Below are positions 44,489 to 53,670 of a stretch of DNA of 64,000 bases, piece after piece. The stretch spans positions 5,247 to 69,246 of the forward strand of contig NZ_JNXE01000045.1 of the NCBI RefSeq assembly GCF_000716605.1, given 5' to 3'. Made by a program: the position numbers and the translations under genes. This stretch comes from Streptomyces sp. NRRL F-525 (GTDB taxonomy: Bacteria; Actinomycetota; Actinomycetes; Streptomycetales; Streptomycetaceae). Numbering within the stretch: position 1 is the stretch's first letter; each line of letters starts with the position of its first letter. The notes below the pieces were generated by a model. That model saw only the letters and a list, made by a program, of their open reading frames with translations, was not told the DNA's origin and made no database searches.

Positions 44489-44522
44489 GGACCCCGGAAC
44501 CGGCGCAGGGGTCCCGGGGTCC
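44489..44522. terminator. terminator hairpin between convergent dinG and lexA
   Basis: GGACCCCGGAAC (44489-44500) pairs with GTCCCGGGGTCC (44511-44522), 12 bp with one A-C mismatch and a 10-base loop. It lies 65 bases after dinG and 42 before the lexA stop and can serve both genes. Confidence 0.75.
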
Positions 44523-44563
44523 GGTCAGGGGGCCGGGCCGATGAGGCCCGCCCGCCGCAGCCG

Positions 44564-45343
44564 TCACACGCGCCGCAGCACTGCCACCACCTTGCCGAGG
44601 ATCGTCGCGTCGTCGCCGGGGATCGGCTCGTAGGCCGAGTTGTGCGGGAGGAGCCAGACGTGGCCGTCCTCGCGCTTGAAGCGCTTGACGGTGGCCTCGC
44701 CCTCGAGCATGGCGGCGACGATGTCGCCGTTCTCGGCGACCGGTTGGCGGCGCACGGTGACCCAGTCGCCGTCACAGATCGCGGCCTCGATCATCGAGTC
44801 ACCGACGACCTTGAGGACGAACAGCTCACCGTCACCGACCAGTTGGCGGGGGAGGGGGAAGACGTCCTCGACCGACTCCTCGGCGAGGATCGGGCCACCG
44901 GCGGCGATCCGGCCCACCAGGGGGACGTACGACGCGGCGGGCTTGCCCGCGGTGTCCGTGGGCTGCACCGACGAGGACTGGTCGCTGCCGCGGACCTCGT
45001 ACGCGCGCGGGCGGTGCGGGTCGCGGCGCAGGAAGCCCTTGCGCTCCAGTGCCATCAGCTGGTGTGCGACCGAGGATGTGCTGGACAGGCCGACGGCCTG
45101 GCCGATCTCGCGCATCGACGGCGGGTAGCCCCGTCGCTGCACCGAGTCCCTGATGACCTCGATCACCCGGCGCTGCCGGTCCGTGAGCCCCGAGCTGTCC
45201 GCCCGGATACCGGGAGGTCGGCCCGGCAGGGAGCGCTTGTGTCCCTCGGGATTCGCGGCTTCGTTCATTGCATGCACCGGCTCGAGTCGGCCCTGGGAGC
45301 GATCCTGGGCAGTGATGGTGGCACTGTCTGCGGTGGTGGTCAC
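44564..45343 (-). CDS. lexA: LexA repressor
   Basis: The SOS repressor: it blocks damage genes until activated RecA promotes its self-cleavage. From GTG 45343 it is 259 residues. The winged helix-turn-helix spans about residues 52-120 ([27 protein letters not shown]). The self-cleavage site is Ala148-Gly149 (GRIAAGGP), with catalytic Ser183 (GDSM) and Lys220 (ATVK). About 50 extra residues at the N-terminus are usual in Streptomyces. The start was chosen for its GAGAGGGG site and because an upstream in-frame extension would run through a LexA box. It is autoregulated, divergent from nrdR. Confidence 0.94.
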   Translation of the reverse strand: MTTTADSATITAQDRSQGRLEPVHAMNEAANPEGHKRSLPGRPPGIRADSSGLTDRQRRVIEVIRDSVQRRGYPPSMREIGQAVGLSSTSSVAHQLMALERKGFLRRDPHRPRAYEVRGSDQSSSVQPTDTAGKPAASYVPLVGRIAAGGPILAEESVEDVFPLPRQLVGDGELFVLKVVGDSMIEAAICDGDWVTVRRQPVAENGDIVAAMLEGEATVKRFKREDGHVWLLPHNSAYEPIPGDDATILGKVVAVLRRV

Positions 45344-45402
45344 GTCGGCCCCTCTCGATGGTCTCCCTGCTGGACAACGGTAGTTGCTTTCGAAAGGTTG
45401 CG

Positions 45403-45418
45403 CCAAACACACGTTCGA
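45403..45418 (-). promoter_or_regulatory. LexA box of lexA
   Basis: On the minus strand TCGAACGTGTGTTTGG, one strong half-site (TCGAAC) and a degenerate second half (GTTTGG), four bases apart. It lies about 60 bases before the lexA GTG. This is the Gram-positive (Cheo-type) LexA box and indicates autorepression. Confidence 0.8.
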
Positions 45419-45753
45419 GTGAAAAAGTGCAGATAGCCTGTCGCGATCACGCGTCTGGGTGTATGGCCAACGCGGCACCTGCCGGACAAAAGAGCTCATT
45501 GTTGTACTCTTCGCCGCCGTGGTGGTGACCTCGTGAGTTGTCGCCTCAGTCTGCCACCCGGTGTCCCGGCGGTCGGGGGCCGGTCCCGTTCTGTGCGGGA
45601 GCCCCACGTCTCCTCCGTGCCGCGCTCACGGTATCTCCGTAAGTGGCCTGGCGGTACGGCTGTGCGCCCGCGTGTTCGGGGTGACGGGACGGTCGTATGG
45701 CACATGCCAATACGGCGCGACACGCGCGTGCGGCGTGTTTGTGTGAGCCAATC

Positions 45754-45768
45754 ACCACATCTAGTGGT
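45754..45768 (+). promoter_or_regulatory. NrdR box 1
   Basis: ACCACATCTAGTGGT, a near-perfect palindrome close to the NrdR consensus (ACAC-AT-rich centre-GTGT type) about 140 bases before the nrdR start. Its centre (45761) is exactly 31 bases from that of a second similar element, the three-helical-turn spacing typical of paired NrdR boxes. Confidence 0.72.
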
Positions 45769-45784
45769 TGGATTGCGGCAGCAG

Positions 45785-45799
45785 CCCAGAAGTTGTGGT
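45785..45799 (+). promoter_or_regulatory. NrdR box 2
   Basis: CCCAGAAGTTGTGGT matches box 1 at 10 of 15 positions and is weaker in its left half. Centre at 45792, 31 bases from box 1. A candidate promoter follows, TCTTCA at 45808 and TATGCT at 45831-45836, with a 17-base spacer. Confidence 0.62.
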
Positions 45800-45907
45800 C
45801 CCCCGGGTCTTCAGAGTCTCGGTCATCGCCTATGCTTGGGGCTGCTTCGAGAGGCCCAAGGGGTCTCACGAGGCTATTGAGTCTGCTGCGAGGGAGGGTT
45901 GGAGACC

Positions 45908-46459
45908 ATGCACTGCCCCTTCTGCAGGCACCCCGACAGCCGTGTCGTCGACAGCCGTACGACCGATGACGGCACGTCGATCCGCCGGCGCCGCCAGTGC
46001 CCTGACTGCTCCCGTCGTTTCACGACCGTGGAGACGTGCTCGCTCATGGTGGTCAAGCGGTCCGGAGTCACCGAGCCTTTCAGCCGTACCAAGGTCATCA
46101 ACGGTGTGCGCAAGGCATGCCAGGGACGGCCTGTCACCGAGGACGCACTCGCCCAGCTCGGCCAGCGGGTCGAAGAAGCGGTGCGGGCCACCGGAAGCGC
46201 CGAACTGACCACCCATGACGTCGGGCTGGCCATACTCGGCCCGTTGCAGGAGCTCGACCTCGTCGCCTATCTGCGATTCGCCTCCGTCTACAGGGCGTTC
46301 AACTCCCTTGAGGACTTCGAGGCCGCGATCGTGGAGCTGCGCGAAGTGACCCCCGGCCCCGCCGCGGACGACGAAGACGCGGCATCGGGGAGCCAGGAAG
46401 ACGACGGCGGGACCGGAGGGACTGTTCAAGTCCCCGTGCCCGCCCACTCCGCCGACTGA
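45908..46459 (+). CDS. nrdR: transcriptional repressor NrdR
   Basis: NrdR senses dATP/ATP and represses ribonucleotide reductase genes. The 183-residue protein begins MHCPFC, the fixed NrdR start; the in-frame TTG nine bases upstream is less likely. The zinc ribbon ligands are Cys3, Cys6, Cys31 and Cys34, with the Arg-rich strand RRRRQCPDC. The ATP-cone spans about 49-139 ([25 protein letters not shown] ... [15 protein letters not shown]). An acidic, Gly-rich tail of about 35 residues is added, as in other Streptomyces. It is upstream of nrdJ and controlled by paired boxes in its own promoter. Confidence 0.95.
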   Translation: MHCPFCRHPDSRVVDSRTTDDGTSIRRRRQCPDCSRRFTTVETCSLMVVKRSGVTEPFSRTKVINGVRKACQGRPVTEDALAQLGQRVEEAVRATGSAELTTHDVGLAILGPLQELDLVAYLRFASVYRAFNSLEDFEAAIVELREVTPGPAADDEDAASGSQEDDGGTGGTVQVPVPAHSAD

Positions 46460-46623
46460 CCGACGGGCCGGAACCGGGCGGAGACCCCGGGTCCGGCCGG
46501 GCGGCGGCGAACCAGGACTTGTCGCGGGGCCATGAGCTGTGGGCGCCCGCGGCATCAGACAAACACTCTGCCACGGGAACATCGTGGCATTTTCAGGCGT
46601 TTTCGCCTGTAGAGGGAGGCGGC

Positions 46624-49518
46624 ATGACAGAGACGGCGAGCGGTCCGGCACGAGGTTCCCGCGCGAAGGGCACCAAGGCCACCAAGGGACTGCGCATCGA
46701 GCGTATTCACACCACCCCCGGCGTGCACCCGTACGACGAGGTGGAGTGGGAGCGTCGTGACGTCGTCATGACCAACTGGCGCGACGGCTCGGTCAATTTC
46801 GAGCAGCGTGGCGTCGAGTTCCCCGCCGAATGGGCGGTGAACGCGGTCAACATCGTCACCAGCAAGTACTTCCGCGGTGCCGTGGGCACCCCGCAGCGCG
46901 AGGTGAGCCTCAAGCAGCTCATCGACCGCATCGTGAAGACGTATCGGAAGGCCGGCGAGGACCACAAGTACTTCGCCTCGCCCGCCGACGCCGAGATCTT
47001 CGAGCACGAGCTGGCGTACGCCCTCCTGCACCAGGTCTTCAGCTTCAACAGCCCCGTGTGGTTCAACGTCGGGACCCCGCAGCCCCAGCAGGTCTCCGCC
47101 TGCTTCATCCTGGCCGTCGACGACTCCATGGAGTCCATCCTCGACTGGTACAAGGAAGAGGGCATGATCTTCAAGGGCGGCTCCGGCGCCGGCCTGAACC
47201 TCTCCCGCATCCGCTCCTCCAAGGAGCTGCTCTCCTCAGGTGGCAACGCCTCGGGTCCGGTCTCCTTCATGCGCGGCGCCGACGCCTCCGCGGGCACCAT
47301 CAAGTCCGGTGGCGCCACCCGCCGCGCGGCCAAGATGGTCATCCTGGACGTCGACCACCCCGACATCGAGGACTTCATCCAGACCAAGGTCAAGGAAGAA
47401 GAGAAGATCCGCGCCCTCCGTGACGCGGGCTTCGACATGGACCTGGGCGGCGACGACATCACGTCGGTGCAGTACCAGAACGCCAACAACTCGGTCCGTG
47501 TGAACGACACGTTCATGAAGGCCGTGGAGAACGGCGACAAGTTCGGCCTGACGTCCCGCATGACCGGCGAGGTCATCGAGGAGGTCGACGCCAAGGAGCT
47601 CTTCCGCAAGATGGCCGAGGCCGCCTGGGCCTGCGCCGACCCGGGCATCCAGTACGACGACACCATCAACCAGTGGCACACGTGCCCGGAGTCCGGCCGT
47701 ATCAACGGCTCGAACCCCTGCAGCGAGTACATGCACCTGGACAACACGTCCTGCAATCTCGCCTCGCTGAACCTGATGAAGTTCCTGAAGGACGACGGCA
47801 AGGGCCTCCAGTCCTTCGAGGTCGAGCGCTTCGCCAAGGTCGTCGAGCTCGTCATCACCGCGATGGACATCTCCATCTGCTTCGCGGACTTCCCGACGCA
47901 GAAGATCGGCGAGAACACGCGCGCGTTCCGCCAGCTCGGCATCGGCTACGCCAACCTCGGCGCCCTGCTGATGGCGACGGGCCACGCGTACGACTCCGAC
48001 GGCGGCCGTGCCCTCGCCGGTGCCATCACCTCCCTGATGACCGGCACGTCGTACAAGCGCTCCGCCGAACTCGCAGCGGTCGTCGGCCCGTACGACGGCT
48101 ACGCCCGCAACGAGCAGCCGCACCTGCGCGTCATGAAGCAGCACGCCGACGCCAACGCCGTGGCCCCGCGCGCGGACGACCTGGACACGCCGATCTGGGC
48201 CGCGGCCACGGAGTCCTGGCAGGACGTACTGCGCCTCGGCGAGAAGAACGGTTTCCGTAACTCGCAGGCGTCCGTCATCGCCCCGACCGGCACCATCGGT
48301 CTCGCGATGTCCTGCGACACCACCGGCCTTGAGCCCGACCTCGCCCTGGTCAAGTTCAAGAAGCTGGTCGGCGGCGGCTCGATGCAGATCGTCAACGGCA
48401 CCGTCCCGCAGGCCCTGCGTCGCATGGGCTACCAGGAGGAGCAGATCGAGGCGATCGTCGCCCACATCGCCGACAACGGCAATGTGATCGACGCCCCGGG
48501 CCTCAAGCAGGAGCACTACGAGGTGTTCGACTGCGCCATGGGCGAGCGCTCCATCTCCGCCATGGGCCACGTCCGCATGATGGCCGCCATCCAGCCCTGG
48601 ATCTCCGGCGCGCTCTCCAAGACGGTCAACCTGCCGGAGACGGCGACCGTCGAGGACGTCGAAGAGGTCTACTTCGAGGCGTGGAAGCTGGGCGTCAAGG
48701 CGCTCGCGATCTACCGCGACAACTGCAAGGTCGGCCAGCCCCTCTCCGCGAAGACCAAGGAGAAGGAGAAGGTCGAGGTCACGGCCAAGGCCGAGGAGAC
48801 CATCCGCACCGCGGTCGAGAAGGTCGTCGAGTACCGCCCCGTCCGCAAGCGTCTCCCCAAGGGCCGCCCGGGCATCACGACCTCCTTCACGGTCGGCGGC
48901 GCCGAGGGCTACATGACCGCCAACTCCTACCCGGACGACGGTCTCGGCGAGGTCTTCCTGAAGATGTCGAAGCAGGGCTCCACCCTCGCGGGCATGATGG
49001 ACGCCTTCTCGATCGCCGTCTCCGTGGGCCTGCAGTACGGCGTGCCCCTGGAGACGTACGTCTCGAAGTTCACGAACATGCGCTTCGAGCCGGCCGGTAT
49101 GACGGACGACCCGGACGTGCGGATGGCGCAGTCGATCGTCGACTACATCTTCCGTCGCCTGGCGCTCGACTTCCTGCCCTTCGAGACGCGCTCCGCGCTC
49201 GGCATCCACTCCGCCGAGGAGCGCCAGCGTCACCTGGACACCGGTTCGTACGAGCCGACGGCGGACGAGGTCGACGTGGAGGGCCTGGCCCAGTCGGCGC
49301 CGCGCGCCCAGGAGTTGAAGGCGGTGGCCGCGCCGAAGGCCGTCGCCGAGGCGGTCAAGCCCGCCCCGCAGCAGGCGCACACCAGCGCCGAGCTGGTGGA
49401 GATGCAGCTGGGCATCCAGGCCGACGCCCCGCTCTGCTTCTCCTGCGGTACGAAGATGCAGCGGGCCGGTTCCTGCTACATCTGCGAGGGATGCGGATCG
49501 ACCAGCGGCTGCAGCTGA
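46624..49518 (+). CDS. nrdJ: vitamin B12-dependent ribonucleotide reductase (class II)
   Basis: The coenzyme-B12 ribonucleotide reductase that supplies dNTPs with or without oxygen. It has 964 residues. Catalytic landmarks include FNSPVWFNVG, QVSACFILAVDDSMESI (redox cysteine), GSGAGLNLSRIRS, GSNPCSEYMHLDNTSCNLASLNL (finger-loop Cys) and APTGTIGLAMSCDTTGLEPD. The C-terminus has a cysteine-rich tail (LCFSCGTKMQRAGSCYICEGCG) that may carry reducing equivalents or zinc. ATG 46624 is chosen because AGAGGGAGGC sits at the right spacing; the frame is open upstream. It is downstream of nrdR and probably co-transcribed. No cobalamin riboswitch is seen before it. Confidence 0.96.
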   Translation: MTETASGPARGSRAKGTKATKGLRIERIHTTPGVHPYDEVEWERRDVVMTNWRDGSVNFEQRGVEFPAEWAVNAVNIVTSKYFRGAVGTPQREVSLKQLIDRIVKTYRKAGEDHKYFASPADAEIFEHELAYALLHQVFSFNSPVWFNVGTPQPQQVSACFILAVDDSMESILDWYKEEGMIFKGGSGAGLNLSRIRSSKELLSSGGNASGPVSFMRGADASAGTIKSGGATRRAAKMVILDVDHPDIEDFIQTKVKEEEKIRALRDAGFDMDLGGDDITSVQYQNANNSVRVNDTFMKAVENGDKFGLTSRMTGEVIEEVDAKELFRKMAEAAWACADPGIQYDDTINQWHTCPESGRINGSNPCSEYMHLDNTSCNLASLNLMKFLKDDGKGLQSFEVERFAKVVELVITAMDISICFADFPTQKIGENTRAFRQLGIGYANLGALLMATGHAYDSDGGRALAGAITSLMTGTSYKRSAELAAVVGPYDGYARNEQPHLRVMKQHADANAVAPRADDLDTPIWAAATESWQDVLRLGEKNGFRNSQASVIAPTGTIGLAMSCDTTGLEPDLALVKFKKLVGGGSMQIVNGTVPQALRRMGYQEEQIEAIVAHIADNGNVIDAPGLKQEHYEVFDCAMGERSISAMGHVRMMAAIQPWISGALSKTVNLPETATVEDVEEVYFEAWKLGVKALAIYRDNCKVGQPLSAKTKEKEKVEVTAKAEETIRTAVEKVVEYRPVRKRLPKGRPGITTSFTVGGAEGYMTANSYPDDGLGEVFLKMSKQGSTLAGMMDAFSIAVSVGLQYGVPLETYVSKFTNMRFEPAGMTDDPDVRMAQSIVDYIFRRLALDFLPFETRSALGIHSAEERQRHLDTGSYEPTADEVDVEGLAQSAPRAQELKAVAAPKAVAEAVKPAPQQAHTSAELVEMQLGIQADAPLCFSCGTKMQRAGSCYICEGCGSTSGCS

Positions 49519-49552
49519 GCCAGGGCATCTGCTTGAAGTGAACTAGCTGGTC

Positions 49553-49588
49553 AGGGCGGTGGAGTCGGTATCCCGGCTTCGCCGCCCT
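49553..49588 (+). terminator. hairpin after nrdJ
   Basis: AGGGCGG (49553-49559) pairs with CCGCCCT (49582-49588), and the inner bases (GGAGTCGG with CCGGCTTC) extend the stem with mismatches. It lies 35 bases after the nrdJ stop. It is a probable end of the nrdRJ transcript. Confidence 0.65.
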
Positions 49589-49689
49589 CGGCGTTTCCCG
49601 CCCCGGGGCGAATCCGGTTTCCCAGCGGAACGATCAGCGGTTAATCTCCCTCAGCGCGCATAGGCCGCGCACAGGGGAGGGTGGGGGAC

Positions 49690-50385
49690 ATGGTCGACGA
49701 ATCCGTCGAACTCGAAAGACGTAGGAGTGCGGGGGCCCAGGCAGTCGCGGCAGTGGTCGTCGTCGGCGGTGTCGTGGGCGGTATGTGGGGACTTGGGGGA
49801 GTCCTGCCGAAGACGTCGGCGCAGGACAGTAAACCGGCGACCTGCTCGGCGAGCACCGATGGCACCCTGCCGGCGAAGTACGCCTCGCCGACGGCGCTGT
49901 GCACGGCGCTGAACCGTACGGATCTGCCGGTGCTGCTGGGGACTCCGGACGAGCACGCGGTGACCGCCTCGGGCAGCGCGGGCTGGATGACGCTGGCGGG
50001 CGGCACCAAGATCGCCAGTCCCGAGGCCGACGTGGACCTGAAGACGTACTCCGTGCGGCTGTCGGCGTCCTACGACGACATTCCCGTCGCCGAGGCGGCC
50101 CGCTATGTGGACTCGACGTCGCAGCTGAAGTCGATCCTGGGGCACCCGGCCGTTCTCTACTCGGACCGGACCATCGCCATCAGCTTCAACCTCGGCGGAG
50201 GCAAGGCCAGTACGGGCCCAGGGGGCGTCGCCCGCAGCCTGCTGGTCTCCGCGAGCGGGAAGGACGGCGGCGACTCCTTCGAGATATCCATCTGGCGTCA
50301 GGACGACGTGCCGCCCGACGACGAGGCGCTGTTCCGCATCGCCGAGGAGGTGCTGCCGACGGTCCCGGGCTGGACCGCCGGCTGA
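49690..50385 (+). CDS. DUF6215-like hypothetical membrane-anchored protein
   Basis: A 231-residue protein with one N-terminal membrane segment (AVAAVVVVGGVVGGMWGLGGVL, residues about 19-40) and an extracytoplasmic domain. The outer part carries a cysteine pair (ATCSAS; ALCTALNRTDLPVLLGTPDEHAV) and ends with VLPTVPGWT. The pattern resembles the Streptomyces DUF6215 family; that assignment is from memory. I choose ATG 49690 rather than GTG 49681, since GGGGAGG directly abuts the GTG. The function is unknown. Confidence 0.7.
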   Translation: MVDESVELERRRSAGAQAVAAVVVVGGVVGGMWGLGGVLPKTSAQDSKPATCSASTDGTLPAKYASPTALCTALNRTDLPVLLGTPDEHAVTASGSAGWMTLAGGTKIASPEADVDLKTYSVRLSASYDDIPVAEAARYVDSTSQLKSILGHPAVLYSDRTIAISFNLGGGKASTGPGGVARSLLVSASGKDGGDSFEISIWRQDDVPPDDEALFRIAEEVLPTVPGWTAG

Positions 50386-50403
50386 CGCGCCGTCCGCGAC
50401 GGG

Positions 50404-50940
50404 TCAGGGCTGCTGCGCCCTGCCCATCGTCCTGATGAAGGTCGCGGGGTCGTCCTCGAAGCCCCGGATGCCGGGATGGAAGTCCCAGCTTCCGGACTCG
50501 TCGCGGACGAACTCCCCGGCCGTCGCCGCCGTCGCACCGAGGACGTCACCGAAGTCGTCCTCGGTGAGGACGGTGTACCCCTCCCGGATGCGCAGCTTCG
50601 GGTTGAGGACATTGACGAACGTGCGGTGGGCGACCCGCTGTTGGATGACGACACCGACCACCACGCGCGCGTACCGCTCGGAGAGCCGGTCGAGCTCCAG
50701 GGTCATGACCTCGTCCCAGCCGAAGCCCTTGCCGTCCTTGCTGTCCCGGTTGAGATAGATGGTGCCGTCGGGCGAGCGGCTGTCGAAGTGCACCGCGTAC
50801 GCGGGAGCGCCGTACAGATCGCCCGCCACATACGTGGTGGCGACGATGTCCAGATCGACGGGCGGCTGCCCGGTGGGACTCGGATCCCACTGGAGCCCGA
50901 CTTCGGCCTTGCGGATCCCCTTGTTGAGGCCGTTCACCAC
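50404..50940 (-). CDS. TerD-family tellurium-resistance/stress protein
   Basis: A 178-residue TerD-domain protein. These proteins are calcium-binding stress proteins, named for tellurite resistance, and are numerous in Streptomyces. The fold is seen from VGLQWDPSPTGQPPVDLDIVATTY (residues about 14-37) through the acidic calcium loops GTIYLNRDSKDGKGFGWDEVMTLELDRL to the VAHRTFVNVLNPKLRI strand. The GTG at 50940 follows AAGGGGA; a second GTG lies three bases on. It converges with the DUF6215-like gene and is divergent from the YdbC-like gene. No other ter genes are nearby. Confidence 0.88.
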   Translation of the reverse strand: MVNGLNKGIRKAEVGLQWDPSPTGQPPVDLDIVATTYVAGDLYGAPAYAVHFDSRSPDGTIYLNRDSKDGKGFGWDEVMTLELDRLSERYARVVVGVVIQQRVAHRTFVNVLNPKLRIREGYTVLTEDDFGDVLGATAATAGEFVRDESGSWDFHPGIRGFEDDPATFIRTMGRAQQP

Positions 50941-51092
50941 AGTTCCCCTTCCCCGTTCGCCTCGATCGCGCGCCCCAACTACTGGGCGATCAGCGTTCGT
51001 TGTCCATCGTGCCACGCGCGCGGGGGCGCATGCGCCGACGATCTCAGCCGGAGCGTGACCGGCGCCACGCTCGGTGGCCTTACGATGGCGCG

Positions 51093-51698
51093 GTGCTGGT
51101 CAAGTGGATTCGCTGCACCGTGGTTGACCGCCGCGGCTTCGAGCGCGGGCAGCGAAAGTGGGCGGGGCTTCTGGGGGAGCCGGGATTTCGGGGACAGGGG
51201 GGCGGCTGGAGCAGAGCGCGGCCAGGGGTGGCACACATTTTCGCGTTCTGGGAAAGCCGTGCCTTCTACGACTCCTTCATGGCCCGGTCCCACGACCGGC
51301 TGGCGTCGGCCCAGGCGGGCACCTTCAAGGACGCGCAGGTCAAGCTGTTCGACCACCGCTTCGACGTGAAGACCGGCTTCGAGCCGCGCTTCACCGACGC
51401 CGACCTGGTGCGGGTGGCCCTGTGCCGCGTCCACGAGGAGCGCGCCGAGCACTTCACGCTGATGCAGGAGAAGGTCTGGAACCCGGCGATGGCCGGTTCC
51501 CCCGGCATGCTCCGCGGACTGTTCGGCGAGGCCCCGGGACACGAGTTCATGGTGCTGTCGATGTGGCAGTCGGCCGCCGAGCACGGCAAGTACCGCGCCG
51601 AGCGGGTCGAGCGGCTCGCCCTGCGGGCCCAGATCGAGGCGGACATCGATTCCCTCACGGGGGACATCGTCCAACTGGAACCGTCCTGGACGGTTTGA
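51093..51698 (+). CDS. YdbC-like (DUF4937) hypothetical protein
   Basis: A 201-residue protein with the features of the YdbC/DUF4937 family: MLVKWIRCTVVDRRGFERGQ, then GFRGQGGGW and AHIFAFWESRAFYDSFM, suggesting a ferredoxin-like dimeric alpha-beta barrel. A second copy-like segment (ALCRVHEERAEHFTLMQEKVWNPAM ... MVLSMWQSAAEH) implies a tandem barrel. GTG 51093 is chosen because the family begins at this residue and TACGAT at 51081-51086 lies six bases before it, implying a leaderless message. The function is unknown. Confidence 0.75.
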   Translation: MLVKWIRCTVVDRRGFERGQRKWAGLLGEPGFRGQGGGWSRARPGVAHIFAFWESRAFYDSFMARSHDRLASAQAGTFKDAQVKLFDHRFDVKTGFEPRFTDADLVRVALCRVHEERAEHFTLMQEKVWNPAMAGSPGMLRGLFGEAPGHEFMVLSMWQSAAEHGKYRAERVERLALRAQIEADIDSLTGDIVQLEPSWTV

Positions 51699-51838
51699 AA
51701 TCCCAACTGACGTCACCGGCGTCCCGCTGTGTGAATCGTGCGCCCCTATGTGGCCCATCGGGCACAATTCGTGTGACCTACGCCGTATGGAGCCCGTACG
51801 AGTGCTCGATATGCCGTGACTCGATCTAGGGTTTTGGC

Positions 51839-52498
51839 ATGGCACGACCACGGCGCATCGTCCTTGTCCGGCACGGCGAGTCAACGGGCAATGTTGATGA
51901 CACTGTGTACGAGCGTGAACCCGACCATTCCCTGGCGCTGACCGACCAGGGCTGGCTACAGGCGGAGGAGACCGGAAAGCGGTTGCGGGAGGTGTTCGGC
52001 CGCGAGCGCATCAGCGTGTACGTCTCCCCGTACCGCCGTACGCACGAGACCTTCCGCGCCTTCCATCTCGACCCCGACCTCGTCCGCGTGCGCGAGGAGC
52101 CCCGGCTGCGCGAACAGGACTGGGGGAACTGGCAGGACCGCGACGACGTACGCCTCCAGAAGGCGTACCGGGACGCGTACGGGCACTTCTTCTACCGCTT
52201 CGCCCAGGGCGAGTCCGGCGCCGATGTCTACGACCGGGTGGGCGGCTTCCTGGAGAGCCTGTACCGCAGCTTCGAGGCCCCTGACCATCCGCCGAACGTG
52301 CTCCTGGTGACACACGGCCTGGCGATGCGGCTGTTCTGTATGCGCTGGTTCCACTGGACGGTCGCGGAGTTCGAGTCGCTGTCGAATCCGGGGAACGCCG
52401 AGATGCGGATGCTCGTTCTCGGAGACGACGGCAGATACGCGCTGGACCGGCCGTTCGACAGCTGGCGGGACCCGGAGCCGTACGGGATCACCGGATAG
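51839..52498 (+). CDS. histidine phosphatase family protein
   Basis: A 219-residue phosphoglycerate-mutase-like phosphatase. The phospho-accepting His lies in IVLVRHGESTGN (near residue 11), the second catalytic His in LLVTHGLAMRLF (near 158), and the fold's YVSPYRRTHETF and EQDWGNWQ segments lie between. The substrate is unknown: the family includes sugar-phosphate, nucleotide and small-molecule phosphatases. TAGGGT at 51826-51831 ends seven bases before the ATG, so translation is probably leaderless. The ADP-ribosylglycohydrolase gene follows after 11 bases and may be co-transcribed. Confidence 0.88.
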   Translation: MARPRRIVLVRHGESTGNVDDTVYEREPDHSLALTDQGWLQAEETGKRLREVFGRERISVYVSPYRRTHETFRAFHLDPDLVRVREEPRLREQDWGNWQDRDDVRLQKAYRDAYGHFFYRFAQGESGADVYDRVGGFLESLYRSFEAPDHPPNVLLVTHGLAMRLFCMRWFHWTVAEFESLSNPGNAEMRMLVLGDDGRYALDRPFDSWRDPEPYGITG

Positions 52499-52509
52499 GG
52501 GGCGGACCG

Positions 52510-53460
52510 ATGATCGCCGACTCCTCTTCCGGTACCCCCGACCTTTCTGTTTCTCCTGTCTCTCCCGACTCCCTCGACGCGCGTCTGAACCGCGCCCTGG
52601 CCAGCTTGCGCGGACTCGCTGTGGGCGACGCGCTGGGCTCACAGTTCTTCGTCCCCGTGAACCACCCGCTGCTGAAGCGCCGCGAACTGCCCCCGACCCC
52701 CTGGCAGTGGACGGACGACACGGAGATGGCGTGCTCCGTGGTCGCCGTCCTGGCCGCTCACCGCCGCGTCGACCAGGACGCCCTGGCGCGGTCCTTCGCC
52801 GAGCACCACGACTTCGACCGCGGCTACGGCCCCGCGGTCAACCGGCTGCTGCGCCTCGTCCGCGAGGGCGGCGACTGGCGTGAACTGTCCTCCGCGCTCT
52901 TCAAGGGCCAGGGGTCCTGGGGCAACGGCGCGGCGATGCGGATCGCGCCCCTGGGCGCCTGGTACGCGGACGACCCCGAGCAGGCCACCCACCAGGCGGA
53001 GATCTCCGCCTACCCCACGCGTCAGCACCGTGAGGCCGTGGTGGGCGCCATGGCCGTCGCCGCGGCCGCCGCGCTGGCCGCGGCCCCCGGCGGCCCGCCT
53101 AGTGGCGAGGCACTCCTCGACGGCGTCATCGCACTCGTACCGAAGAGCGCCGTCGGCGCGGGCCTGCGGCGCGCTCGGGACATGCTCGACTACGCCGATT
53201 CCGGAACCGTCGCGGCCGTTCTGGGCTGTGGACGCCGTACGTCCGCCCACGACACGGTTCCCTTCGCGCTCTGGTCGGCCGCGCGCGGCCTCGGCGACTA
53301 CGAGGGGGCGTTCTGGGCCACCGCCCAGGTCGGCGGTGACGTGGACACCACCTGCGCCATCGTGGGCGGCGTGATCGCCGGTGGGCGGGCGGGCACGCCG
53401 CCCGCCGAGTGGCTGGAGCGGACGGAGGCGCTGCCGGGCTGGGTGCCGACGTCCGTCTGA
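52510..53460 (+). CDS. ADP-ribosylglycohydrolase family protein
   Basis: A 316-residue member of the ADP-ribosylglycohydrolase (DraG-like) family, which removes ADP-ribose from proteins or small molecules by a di-magnesium site. The metal-binding motifs are GLAVGDALGSQF (near 37), WTDDTEMACSV (near 64-74) and QVGGDVDTTCAIVGGVIAG (near 276-294). After a Ser-rich start of about 20 residues the fold is complete. It lies 11 bases after the histidine phosphatase gene and both could act in phosphate-ester or ADP-ribose turnover. No nitrogenase or ADP-ribosyltransferase gene is nearby. Confidence 0.9.
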   Translation: MIADSSSGTPDLSVSPVSPDSLDARLNRALASLRGLAVGDALGSQFFVPVNHPLLKRRELPPTPWQWTDDTEMACSVVAVLAAHRRVDQDALARSFAEHHDFDRGYGPAVNRLLRLVREGGDWRELSSALFKGQGSWGNGAAMRIAPLGAWYADDPEQATHQAEISAYPTRQHREAVVGAMAVAAAAALAAAPGGPPSGEALLDGVIALVPKSAVGAGLRRARDMLDYADSGTVAAVLGCGRRTSAHDTVPFALWSAARGLGDYEGAFWATAQVGGDVDTTCAIVGGVIAGGRAGTPPAEWLERTEALPGWVPTSV

Positions 53461-53670
53461 CGTCCTCACCTCGCCGCCGGGCAGCACCGTCCGCATCCGA
53501 TCGAAACTCTCCGTGCCCGGTGGGAACTCTCCGTGACCACCCGTCCGTTGTCGTGGCAGTCGCTGTGCGGCACATGAGTCCGCACAGGCAGGACACGGCA
53601 GTTGGGGGGTGTGGTCATGAGGTTCTCGCTGGGGTCCGTGGGCCGGGCCCTGATCTGGCCCGGCCGGCGG

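Noticed and set aside
45344..45607. An 88-residue upstream extension of LexA
   Set aside because: It would be translated through the LexA box and no ribosome site is seen; the GTG at 45343 has one.
46459..46624. A cobalamin riboswitch before nrdJ
   Set aside because: The gap has no B12-box sequence and nrdJ appears to be read from the nrdR promoter.
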